Positions 11,500-21,655 of a DNA stretch of 64,000 nucleotides are shown here, piece by piece (within the stretch, counting starts at the first letter, position 1; every line of letters starts with the position of its first letter). Source of the DNA: Cryptomeria japonica (lineage: Eukaryota; Streptophyta; Pinopsida; Cupressales; Cupressaceae); assembly GCF_030272615.1 (NCBI RefSeq), contig NC_081414.1:235434733-235498732 (forward strand), in the 5' to 3' direction. The notes under the pieces were generated by a model. That model saw nothing but the letters and a program-made list of their open reading frames with translations. It did not search any database and was not told where the DNA came from. The translations under genes were made by a program, and so were the position numbers.

Positions 11500-12383
11500 T
11501 GTTAGGCCCAATATGGAAAGCTAATGTACTGAGAGGGGAGGGGTGAATCAGTACTCCAAAAATTTTCTTGATTAATAACTTTACTGTTATGCATAAACAG
11601 AATAGTGCAGTAACATAAAATAAAGTTAAAACAAATAGATAACAATCATGTATGATTCACTCCATAACACATATATTTGGTTAGAGAGAAAAAATGTGGT
11701 GGGGATGGCACCCACAACTTCACTACTGCAATAATAAAGAGTGCTCGATTAGAGCTACATTTTAGCTATTTCTGATAGCTTACCCTTAGTAACCCATATA
11801 GTAACTCGATAAACCCTTCTGTTTACTCTGTTCTTTGACTGTTCTCTGAAAACCTTCTCGGTGACCTCTGTGTCTCTGTAACAGTCTTCTTACACACATA
11901 CATACACCTTTAACTCATGCTGTATAAATAGATCTCTTAAGCTGGTGATCCAATTCATTGCTTTGATCTTACAAACATGATTTATCGAATAAATAACTAT
12001 ACAAAATATTTCATTGGTTAGATTGATCTCAAAATCATACACAATTTTCTGGTGCAATTTCCAATGTAATAATGGTTAGATGTGCCTCGATCTTGTAACA
12101 CGTTTTCATATGCATGTCCAGGTTCAATGTATCTGGTAACACGTTTCACTCGGTGTACATCAACTCGGTGTGTCATCTTTGCTGCTCGGTAGACATAAGA
12201 AGATACTTGGTAGACAACTTGGTGTATACTGCATTCTGTGACTGCTTTCTTCTGTAACCGACTAGACTATGCATAGTGACTTCTTTGTGTATACCGACTA
12301 CATGATTCGGTAGTGTTAACCAACTAGAGTATATAGTATAACTTTGACTATAAAAACTAATGGCAATTTGATAAGTAGTAACA
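11500..12383 (-). repeat. 5' LTR of the TR-GAG-like element
   Basis: 884 bp, TG..CA on either strand. Defined by the PBS on one side and the broken Copia-B reverse transcriptase frame on the other. The motif GAGAGGGGAGGGGTGAAT, flanked by short inverted repeats (TACTGA / TCAGTA), lies at 11527-11553 and is shared with the Copia-C and solo LTRs. The matching 3' LTR is outside the window. Confidence 0.8.
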
Positions 12384-13057
12384 CCATCTTGGCGTACCAA
12401 GCCTCGTGGGCCTTCTTAAGGCCATAAAGAGATTTCCTCAGTCTGCAAACCAAGGAAGAATTCTAGATGAAACCCTGTGGCTTCTCCATATAAATATCCT
12501 CATCAAGATCCCCATGAAGAAAAGTATTCTTCACATCCATCTAATGTACAACCCAACCATGAGTTGTGAAAATAGCAAGTGTTAAGTGAATGGAGTTCAT
12601 CTTGGCTACGGGCGCAATGGTCTCAGTATAGTCAAAACCTGGAACTTAAGAGAAACCTTTCGCAAAAAACTGAGCCTTATACTTATCCACACTACCATCC
12701 GCTGCAAACTTGGTCTGATAGATCCACTTACATCAAACCATCTTTCTCCCCTTAGGGAGAGGGACTAACTCCCATGTTTTGTTCCTCATCAAGGAACTAT
12801 ATTCTTCCTCCATAGCTTGGTCCCACTTGGGAACCCTTGATGCTTCCTGAAATGTCTGTGGATTGGAAGTGATAGAAATGTATGCATGTGGAAGGTCCTG
12901 ATGCTGTGATCGAGTCCTCCTATATCTAAAGGATCCCCAACAAAAAACCTCCTGACTCAAGTGTTTATCAAGCCCAATGAGGTCTGGGTGGAGGTGGAGA
13001 ATGAGGCTCCTCAAGTGCAAGTGGACCGTGCAGAGGTGTAACCCTGCAAGTCAGAGG
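12384..13057 (-). pseudogene. Copia-B reverse transcriptase, 5' part
   Basis: Contains KWDQAMEEEYSSLMRNKTWELV, then, broken by stops, the DMDVKxTFLHGDL-like region and VCRLRKSLYGLKKAHEAWYAKM, where the LTR of the TR-GAG-like element interrupts it. The catalytic YVDD part lies beyond the left window edge. Several stops look like C-to-T or G-to-A changes. Confidence 0.85.
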
Positions 13058-13918
13058 TTAAGAAGTCTCATCATCTGAATCACTGGCATCACTATCCACA
13101 AAGGAGGAAGGTGGAGGAGGTAGAGAGGCTAAGCTAGGAGAGATTTCCTCAAAATGAACACTCTTCTCAATGAACACCTCATGTGTCTCAGGATCCATCA
13201 ATCGATATGCCTTAACACCCTCAAGATATCCAAAAAAAAGACAAGGCCTACTCTGAGGTTCCAATGCCTTGTGTTTCTGCAGAGGAATGCAAGCCCATGT
13301 TGGACACCCAAAGACTCTGAAAATGTCTCACAATCAGTTTCCTACCAACTCAACCCTCAAAAGGACTAACTACTGTCAAATCTATGTGAGGAACCCGATT
13401 TTGGATGTGTGTGGCACAACTAATAGCCTCTACCCAAAAGGCAGGATCAAGAGAACGTGCATGTATCATACAACTAGCCATTTCTTTGAGAGTTTTATCT
13501 TGCACTCTGCAACTCCGTTCTGCTGTGGAGTGTAAGAAATAGAATGTTGAAGATCAATCCCCTCAAATGTACAAAAATTCTCAAGTCTTTTGTTCACATA
13601 TTCCCTTCTATTATCTATGTGAAGAATCTTGACCACTTTCCTGGATTGCTTCTCCACATGAGCCTTGAAGTCTAGAAATCAGTCAAACACTTCACTCTTA
13701 TGAACAAGAAAATCAACTCAAGTGAAGCGGGAGTAGTCATCAATGAAGGTGAGGACATAGTGGGCCTTACTAAATGAAGGTGATGGAAATTGACCTACTA
13801 CATTGTTGTGAACAAGTTGAAGAACTTCCAAAGCTCTCCAAGCTTTCCCCTTATCAAACTTCTCCTCGGGATGCTTGCCCATGGAACATCCTGAATATAC
13901 ATCGTTTGAAAAACTGAT
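13058..13918 (-). pseudogene. Copia-B integrase
   Basis: Integrase core remnants in several frames. ILHIDNRREYVN corresponds to the usual LRTDNGGEY (second catalytic Asp kept, Gly changed to Arg). YTPQQNGVAECK keeps the catalytic Glu. After it come the SRPCLFFGYLEGVKAYRLMDP integrase C-terminal region and a Ser/Asp-rich linker. Frameshifted and not functional. Confidence 0.85.
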
Positions 13919-14412
13919 TCAAGGTAGACCTATGACCATGTCTTTAGTATTGAGCTGTTGTAGATAGCAGTAGTTGAGGTGACCAAACTGCTCATGCCAT
14001 AGCTTACTTTCTAAATTTGAACGAGTGAGAAAGGCCCTAGAAGGAGAACTTGGCACAAAGTGGGAGAATGAATAAATCCTTGAGTTGTAATTGACTTGTC
14101 CCACTGCTACCAAGGCATCATTATCAAGTTCCTTTACCACAACTGAATCAGGTGTAAACTCAACCTTTTTCTCATTCCCATAGTGAGTGATTTGGTAGAT
14201 AGAGAGAAGATTGGTAGACAAGTTAGGAACATAAAGAACATTCTCAAATGTTCCATCATCCATGTCAACCGAACCTTCCCCTTCAACCTCAACTTGTGTA
14301 TCATCTCCTATGTAAATGTGAGGTACCTTTGATGGCTCCAATGAATAAAATTGCTCCTTTGTAGAACCCATGTGATAAGAGGCACCCGAGTCAAGTATCT
14401 ACTGTTGTGAAG
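13919..14412 (-). pseudogene. Copia-B protease and integrase zinc finger
   Basis: ILDSGASYHMGS near 14370-14405 is the aspartic protease motif; the Trp codon that normally precedes it is now TAG. Then NVLYVPNLSTNLLSI and KLWHEQFGHLNYCYLQQL, the first half of the GAG-pre-integrase HHCC finger. Confidence 0.88.
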
Positions 14413-14452
14413 AACCTGTTGTAGCCACAAATTCTTGCCCTTTTCCCTTAGA

Positions 14453-15049
14453 CTATGAGGAAGAGGAAGGAGTTGAATCCTTCTTGTTGTAGGTGGATGG
14501 CAAGTTGATGTTATTTTTCTTAAGAATATTTGTCAACTCATCAACTTTCTTTGTGTGGCATCGATGCTCATCATGACCGTACTTCTTACAATAAGCACAA
14601 GTTGGTTTATCCTTCTTAGGTGGAATCCCCTTCTTGGAAGAGGATGAAAAATCGCCTTGTGATGGAGAGGATGATTGTCCTTTTTTCTGTTGTGGCTTTG
14701 ACTTAGATTTCTTCTTCTTCTTGTTGGAATATTTCCCTTGACTCCCTTGATTAGCCACCAAATCCTTGGACTTTGAAGACTTGAGAAGCCCCATGTTCAA
14801 CAACTTAGATTGTTCCAATATCAACATTTTTGTGAAAGCATCAAATGAAGGCATAGTGTAGGAACTCTCCACTGTCAAACGATGAGTTTGGAAGCTAGAA
14901 AAAAATGTTGCATATTTAGGTGCAAGCTTATCCAACAAGTTGAATATCAATGGAGCATCATTTTTGTCAATTCCACAATCCTTTTGCTTAGCTCTTAGCT
15001 CATTTTCTTTGGTGACATAATCTTGGATTGTATAAAAACTCTTGGGATC
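14453..15049 (-). pseudogene. Copia-B gag, C-terminal part
   Basis: From the insertion point of element X (TSD GGATC, 15045-15049) the gag frame runs through SFYTIQDYVTKENELRAK, a helical capsid segment, a Lys/Ser-rich basic linker and the knuckle CAYCKKYGHDEHRC. The frame is continuous with 21637-21655 and 33590-33899 once element X and Gypsy-B are removed, each with one TSD copy. Confidence 0.9.
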
Positions 15050-15160
15050 TGTTACTCCACCCGTAAGTTTTCCTTTTAAAAAAAAAATATATATATATTT
15101 CAATTTGTGGGTTATCTTTTTGTGCCTTTTGTTTCCATCGAGTCATTTGTTCTCTTCGTA

Positions 15161-15612
15161 ATTGAACCGTTGAACTCTTTTTCAAAAGGTTCAAAGGGTT
15201 CAAGGTTCAAAGTGCAGTTTTAAAAAGAAAAAAAGTATGTTGTTCCGGTCTTTGTCACCAAGTTTTCAAACACATTTACTTGGTTTTCGGTCATTGAATT
15301 TTTGAACCCATTGAACCTCGTGTTCAAGTGGTTCAAGAGTTCAAGGTTCAAAAATGCCTTTTTAGTGGGTCGTGGCAATGTATTGTTATATGACGAGCGA
15401 GAGTCTTTCTTTTTATGTTAAGTTGATATGTGGTCTTGAACCTTGAACCAAATTTCAAGCGGTTCAAAAGGTTCAAGGTTCACTTTAATTATTCCTTTTC
15501 TTTGTTGCTCGTTCCCGGTGTTGTCTATGTGTCGACCGTTACTGTTTTATTGCTGAAATGAACTTGAACCATTGAAACTCGTGTTCAAAGTGGTTCAAGG
15601 TTCATAGGTTCT
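15161..15612. repeat. Four palindromic GGTTCAA/TTGAACC clusters
   Basis: Clusters begin near 15161, 15301, 15435 and 15563, about 130-140 bp apart. Each has TTGAACC words followed by GGTTCAA and GTTCAAGGTTCA words, so each can fold into a hairpin. They lie in the first 600 bp of element X, upstream of its first recognisable exon. The surrounding 15050-15770 has no coding frame. Confidence 0.7.
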
Positions 15613-15770
15613 TTTCAAACTAATCCAAAAAGATTTTTGGTGGAAATAAAAGCAACGCGACAAGAAGGAATATTCCCTTATTCAGCTTTTTTAAATTCTA
15701 AATGTGGAAGGTAATCATGAAAATATCAAATTTTTGGTGTGAAAGTAATGGCTAATTAAGAAGGTTTCAG

Positions 15771-18202
15771 GTTTGTCATTTCACCATTACTTCGCATGCT
15801 TGAAGTAAATCATGATGAAGCGTGTGTGGCCCTATTGATATTTGCCCGTCTGATTAAAGGAAGATATATGAGTTTATTTCCATATTTAGAAAGGTTGCAG
15901 TTGCCTAGCTTTAATTAATTGGAGGCACCAAAGGTAAATCCAACATTGTTCTCCAGAAGAATTTCCCAGTTTTCATGGTGTTATCAGGTAAGTTCATTTG
16001 TCTTCTCCTATGTTGTGTTTCTTTGTGCGCTAAAGTTTTATCAGTATACAAAAGGGGAAGATCTGAAAAATTATTGGGGTAGCATATTGTATTGTTGTTA
16101 GAATTTCTTGGTTAAGGGAATAGATAGTTAAAATGAGGCCTGTGCTGCCAAAGCTTGATCAAACCTCATGTTTAGTCAGTATCTTGCCAGAAATGGAAGA
16201 CACCTCCTTAGTTCATGCAGATTTGGGGAATTTCCTTGAAAGGACCAAGAACCCTCAGGCTGGGTCGCTAATGGAGAAGATAGTTAAGAGTGGTCTTGTG
16301 GAAGCTGTTGCATTTCCATTAGCCGTACCATGTCCAGATTTAGTGTTGGCTTGTATGAACATATATGATTCTGAAGAGAGATGTATCAGAACTAGTGATG
16401 GTGAAGTGTTAGTCCATATTAATAGGGAAACAGTGATGGCAACAATGGGTATTCCGCATAAAGAGGAGTATGAGGATTGGACCATTGGAAATTCATACGC
16501 CTATTTCTCGGAGAAGAAGAGCAAGTATAGAAGTGTAATTGCAAGAAATTGGCTCTTGAGGGTTCAGAAAGGAGGATCATGACTACCCAAACCCTTAACC
16601 AGAGAACATGTTATCATTGAGGTGCGGGACATTGTTGTGCTTTTAAACATAGTTCTTCAGGAGAACAGAGAGATGGTTGAGGAAACTGAAATTCAAAGAG
16701 GGTTCTTCCATGTCCCCACATGAATCAAGAAGTGATTCACACATCCTGTTTCAATCTCCTATTTTTGCCACTAATAAAATTATTGATATTGCAGGTGTCT
16801 CAAAGCTTGTTGTAGAGAAAATACCACCAAGAAGGTTAGGAAGGTCGCCATCCAGTCTTATAGTTGCTCGAGTAACCCGGTCAAGAAGCAATAAGAAGTG
16901 TAGAGAGCCTGTTCTGCAATAGGTCATGGTGGATTTAGACCCCAGTGAAGAGCCTGAATAAATAATGGACCCACAGGATCAAAGTGAACCTGAGATGCAA
17001 GAAGTGGATACAAATGAAGGAGTAGGAACTCAATAGGATCCCATGAATGCCATGGTAATCATTACTTCCCTAGATACACAAGTCACCCCACCACCTAAAG
17101 GATCTACCAATGCTCCAAGATGGCTGGAAGCCGCCATTGGGAAGAAAAGGAGTGTGGTGCCGGTTACCATCCCATTGAAGGATATGGTTAGTAAATGCTT
17201 AGGAAAAGCATTAAAGCCCAAAAAGCTCAAAACACAAGCAATGCTTGATGTGGATGAGACAACAAGACACTAGATAGTTGAAGTGGCCAAGCCCATTCCT
17301 GGGAGAGATGCAGATAAGGCTACGAAGGAAGATTTTACTATGGAGAAAATAGATTTGGGCGTCGCATCAAGGTTGTTGATGTAAAACATTTGGAATCTTC
17401 TACAAAGAGGATAATCTCCAGGACTTGGAAAGATGAAAAAGACAAGAGAGAAATGAAACAAATGGTCACACAGATGGCAGAGTACATCAATGATATTCAT
17501 AATCCAAATCCTCAACTGTTGTCATAGATACCAGTGTCATTTGACCCTAAGTCTCCAACAAATCAGAAGATGCTTGATCAAGTTCAAAGGAACAGGGTAG
17601 TGACAGAGATGTTCAACAAATGGCTGGATCTAATAATTCAACAAGGATTGAAATATATTACTAATCTAGTCAAGGTTTATAAAGATATAGAGACTATAAG
17701 TAAAGAACTTGAGCTAGAGACAGTTGCTTGGGAAAAGGAAAGGGTTAAGTGGGTAGCGGTTCTCGCACAAATGAATGATGTTCAGAAGTATGGAGTGATG
17801 GAGTTTTTAGCAGAGAAACTAGTGGAGAATCTAGATGATAATGTGCTATATGTGTCAAAGAAAAACGTAGAATGGCGCAACTCAATCATCGGGCAGGGCC
17901 ATGAAGAATCCACTAAGCTACTCAGGGGACTGACTGATTTGATTGATACTATACAGAAGGACCTTAAATGTATTGATATCCAACTCATGAAGGATGGAGC
18001 TAAAGTGATTGAGGAAGTTGCAGACATGATTAAAGTCTTTCAAGATAGAGTTCATTCCATTCAGACCACAAAATATTTGACTACCGATAACTTTTCGAAA
18101 GTAGCAAGGATTGAATCAATGCTCATTGTTTGTTCAGATCACTTGGAGGTTCACAAAGCGAAGGTCACGCAGGTGAATATGGGCAAGGAAGTGTGGAAGT
18201 AG
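15771..18202 (+). pseudogene. Element X gene, copy 1 (PMD-like, linker, coiled coil)
   Basis: Exon at 15771-15987: acceptor GGTTTCAG before it, donor CAG/GTAAGT after it, one TAA inside, encoding a helical segment with LFPYLERLQLPSFN. Next exon from about 16125, encoding EVLVHINRETVMATMGIP (16400-16460), similar in style to plant-transposon / PMD-like domains. After about 16790 (acceptor TATTGCAG) comes a basic Ser/Arg-rich then Pro/Lys-rich linker, and at 17534-18202 a 220-residue coiled-coil-rich region without recognised catalytic motifs. Many TAG/TGA stops, and a 1-nt deletion near 17370. Function unknown; the architecture parallels the large ORF of the TR-GAG-like element. Confidence 0.6.
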
Positions 18203-19146
18203 AGGATCATACACATTGGCCTGCCCTATTTCCAAGTTATCCCAAACTTTTCAACCGCACACCTAGAATGGCGAGGATCTATGATAAAATAGGACAAGCC
18301 CGTAACTTCCTCAATTGCGGTAGATGTTTAGTTATGCTACAAGGAAATGCCGACCTTTCAGCGGCTATTAGTTTAGCTTTCTTTTGTGTCATCTGAATGG
18401 TTTCTTTCACTGAGGTGAAAGTAAATGTTATTTGTTAGTTATGTAAAAACTATGGCCTGGTGGCTATTTAAGCTGAAAAGCTTGCTTTTGAAAAGGTTCT
18501 GAAATTGTGATTTTAGAAACAATAGAAGAGTTTTTTATTCGAATTGTGGAAAATGAAGTAATGACTGATTATTAATGGAATGTTGAGACATCTTTGAATC
18601 CGTGCATTCTAAGATTCATAATTCTTCTTAGGTTGTTATGTGGGCATAATTTTATTTGATAATCAGTTATCTTTGCATTTCCTTTTGGTTCATATTTATT
18701 ATAGATTGTTGGATGACTCGCATGTTGTTGATCAGCTTGATCCCCCTTGCCCTATGAGGCATGAGAGAGTCTCGATTAAGCTGCTAAATTCTCATGTTGA
18801 GTTTCTATTTCGTTTTAAATGTATGCAGTAAACATATGTTAATCAGAGTCTGTGAACTCTTATTTAAGCAATTTCTCAGGAAAATTTAGGCGTTTATTTG
18901 TGTGGATGGATAAATATTGAATCCTTTTCAATACTTTTTGGTTAAAAGTGTTATAAAAAAATTCAATTGTACAGTTAATTCATTGTAAATCATATGAGGA
19001 GATGCCCTCTAATGCAGAGGTTGAATTATCATTAATTCTTCCAACCGTTGGTATTTTTGTTTCCTTCTAAAGGGTAAAACAAAGTCACATTTTGCTTAAG
19101 AAGATAATAATCAAAATTTCAGGAAGGAGACAAATCTGTTAACTAA
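16658..19146 (+). repeat. Tandem duplication, copy 1
   Basis: 2489 bp, repeated immediately at 19159-21634. Copy 1 begins inside the element X gene and ends in its 3' flank; 12 bp (19147-19158) separate the copies. 18203-19146 holds no ORF worth reporting and looks like 3' flanking sequence. Confidence 0.92.
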
Positions 19147-19158
19147 AATTCAATGTTG

Positions 19159-21634
19159 TCAGGAGAATAGAGAGATGGTTGAGGAAACTGAAATTCAAAG
19201 AGGGTTCTTCCATGTCCCCACACGAATCAAGAAGTGGTTCAATCTCTTGTTTTTGCCACTAATAAAATTACTAATATTGCAGGTGTCTCAAAGCTCGTTG
19301 TAGAGAAAATACCACCAAGAAGGTCAGGAAGGTCACCATCCAATCTTACAGTTGCCCGAGTAACCCGGTCAAGAAGAAATAAGAAGTGTAGAGAGATTGT
19401 TCTGCAACAGGTCATGGTGGATTTAGACCCCAGTGAAGAGCCTGAATAAATAATGGACCCACAAGATCAATGTGAACCTGAGATGAAAGAAGTGGATACA
19501 AATGAAGGAGTAGGAACTCAACAGGATCCCATGAATGCCCTGATAATCGTTACTTCCCCAGATACATAGGTCACCCCACCACCTAAAGGATCTACCAATG
19601 CTCCAAGATGGCTGGAAGTTGCCATTGGGAAGAAAAGGAGTGTGGTGCCGGTTACCATCCCATTGGAGGATATGGTTAGTAAATGCTTAGGAAAAGCATT
19701 AAAGCTCAAAAATCTCAAAACACAAGAAATGCTTGATGTGGATGACACAACAGGACACTGGAAAACTAAAGTGGCCAAGCCCATTCCTAGGAGAGATGCG
19801 GATAAGGCTATGGAGGAAGATTTTACCATGGAGAAAATAGATTTGGGCATCGCAACAAGGGTCGTGGATGTAAAACATTTGGAATCTTCTACAAGGAGGA
19901 TAATCTCCAGGACTTGGAAAGATGAAAAAGACAAGAGAGAAATGAAATAAATGGTCGCACAGATGGTAGAGTACATCAATGCTATTCATAATCCAAATCC
20001 TCAACCGTTGTCACAGATACCACTGTCATTTGACCCTAAGTCTCCAGCAAATCAGAAGATGCTTGATCAAGTTCAAAGGAACAGGGTAGTGACGAAGATG
20101 TTCAACAAATGGTTGGATCTAATAATTCAACAAGGATTGGAATATATTACTAATCTGGTCAAGGTTTATAAAGATACAGAGACTGTAAGTAAAGAAATTG
20201 AGCTGGAGACAGACGCCTGGGAAAAGGAAAGAGTAAAGTGGGTAGCGGTTCTTGCACAAATGAATGATGTTTAGAAGTATGGAGTGATAAAGTTTTTAGC
20301 TGAGAAACCAGTGGAGAACCTAGATGATAATGTGCTATATGTGTCAAAGAAAAATGTGGAATGGCGCAACTCAATCATCGGGCAAGGCCATGAAGAGTCC
20401 ACTAAGCTACTCAGGGGACTGACTGATTTGATTGATACTATACAGAAGGACCTTAAATGTATTGATATCCAACTCATGAAGGAGGGAGCTAAAGTGATTG
20501 AGGAAGTTGTAGAAATGATTAAATTCTTTCAAGATAGAGTTAATTCCATTCAGACGACAAAATCTTTGACTACCGATGACTTTTCAAAAGTAGCAAGGAT
20601 TGAATCAATGCTCATTGTCTGTTCGGATCACTTGGAGGTTCACAAAGCGAAGGTCACACAGGTGAATATGGACAAGGAAGTGTGGAAGCAAAGGATCATA
20701 CACATTGGCCTACCCTATCTCCAAGTTATCTTGAACTTTTCGACTGCACACCTAGAATGGCGAGGATCTATGACAAAAGAGGACAAGCCCGTAACTTCCT
20801 CAGTTGTGGTAGATGTTTAGTTATGCTACAATGAAATGCCGACCTTTTAGCGGCTATTAGTTTATCTTTCTTTTGTGTCATCTAAATGGTTTCTTTCACT
20901 GAGGTGAAAGTAAATGTTATTTGTTAATTATGTAAAAACTATGGCCTGGTGGCTACTTAAGCTGAAAAGCTTGCTTTTGAAAAGGTTCTGAAACTGTGAT
21001 TTTAAAAACAATAGAAGAGTTTTTGATACGAATTGTGGAAAATGAAGTAATGACTGATTATTAATGGAATGTTGAGACATATTTGAATCTGTGCATTCTG
21101 AGATTCATAATTCTTCTTAGGTTGTTATGTGGGCATAATTTTATCTGATAATTAGTTATCTCTGCATTTCCTTTTGGTTCATATTTATTATAGATTGTTG
21201 GATGACTCACATGTTGTTGATCAACTTGATCCCCCTTGCCCTGTGAGGCATGAGAGAGTCTCGATTAAGCTGCTAGTTTCTCGTGTTGAGTTTCCATTTT
21301 GTTTTGAATGTATGCAGTAAACATATGTTAATCAGAGTCTGTGAACTCTTGTTTAAGCAATTTCTCAGGAAAATTTAGGCATTTATTTGTGTGGATGGAT
21401 AAATGCTGAAGCCTTTTCAATACTTTCTGGTTAAAAGTGTTATAAAAAAATCAATTGTACAGTTAATTCATTGTAAATCATATGAGGAGCTGCCCTCTAA
21501 TGCAGAGGTTGAATTATCATTAATTCTTCCAACTGTTGGTATTTTTGTTTCCTTCTAAAGGGTAAAACGGAGTCACATTTTTCTTAAGAAGATAATAATC
21601 AAAATTTCAAGAAGGAGACAAATCTGTTAACTAA
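19159..21634 (+). repeat. Tandem duplication, copy 2
   Basis: 2476 bp, closely similar to copy 1 over its whole length with many scattered transitions. It ends 2 bp before the end of element X. 20821-21634 is the non-coding 3' flank. Confidence 0.92.
19160..20820 (+). pseudogene. Element X gene, copy 2 (3' half only)
   Basis: Lacks the first exons. Encodes the linker with GVSKLVVEKIPPRR and APRWLEVAIGKKRSVVPV, and the coiled-coil region (19951-20274, then 20284-20820 after one TAG at 20273). At several places it keeps CGA, TGG or CAG where copy 1 has a stop, and the reverse also occurs, so the copies have decayed independently. With no visible 5' exons it is not an independent gene. Confidence 0.65.
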
Positions 21635-21655
21635 CAGGATCCAAGTTGGTGAGCT

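Larger units (their letters stand above)
1..12383 (-). mobile_element. Non-autonomous GAG-only LTR element (TR-GAG-like), 5' part
   Basis: Reads right to left and runs off the left edge. Seen: an 884-bp LTR (11500-12383) with TG..CA ends, a 2-nt spacer and an initiator-Met PBS, then a short gag (coiled coil plus zinc knuckles) and a very large second ORF, with no protease, integrase or reverse transcriptase between them. It lies in Copia-B reverse transcriptase, whose frame stops at 12384; the right TSD copy would be CCATC (12384-12388) and the left copy is outside the window. Copia-A (3210-9432) is inserted in its second ORF. GAG without POL matches the described TR-GAG/LARD class of non-autonomous elements. 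Whether POL follows beyond the left edge cannot be seen. Confidence 0.75.
15050..21636 (+). mobile_element. Element X: 6.6-kb insertion carrying an intron-bearing gene, class unresolved
   Basis: Bounded exactly by 5-bp duplications GGATC (15045-15049 and 21637-21641), because the Copia-B gag frame rejoins perfectly when it is removed. Ends are TGTTA...TAACA, only 5 bp of terminal inversion. No LTR pair, transposase, RT or poly-A is seen. Contents: a palindrome-rich upstream region, a multi-exon ORF, and a tandem duplication of the 3' half of that gene with its 3' flank. TG..CA ends and a 5-bp duplication point to LTR-type integration (a non-autonomous or rearranged element or a giant solo LTR), but a DNA transposon with short ends is not excluded. 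Confidence 0.65.

Noticed and set aside
17782-20477. Minus-strand ORFs across the element X duplication
   Set aside because: Duplicate shadows of the coiled-coil coding strand.
15050-21636. Helitron
   Set aside because: No TC...CTRR ends or terminal hairpin, and a 5-bp target duplication is present, which Helitrons do not make.
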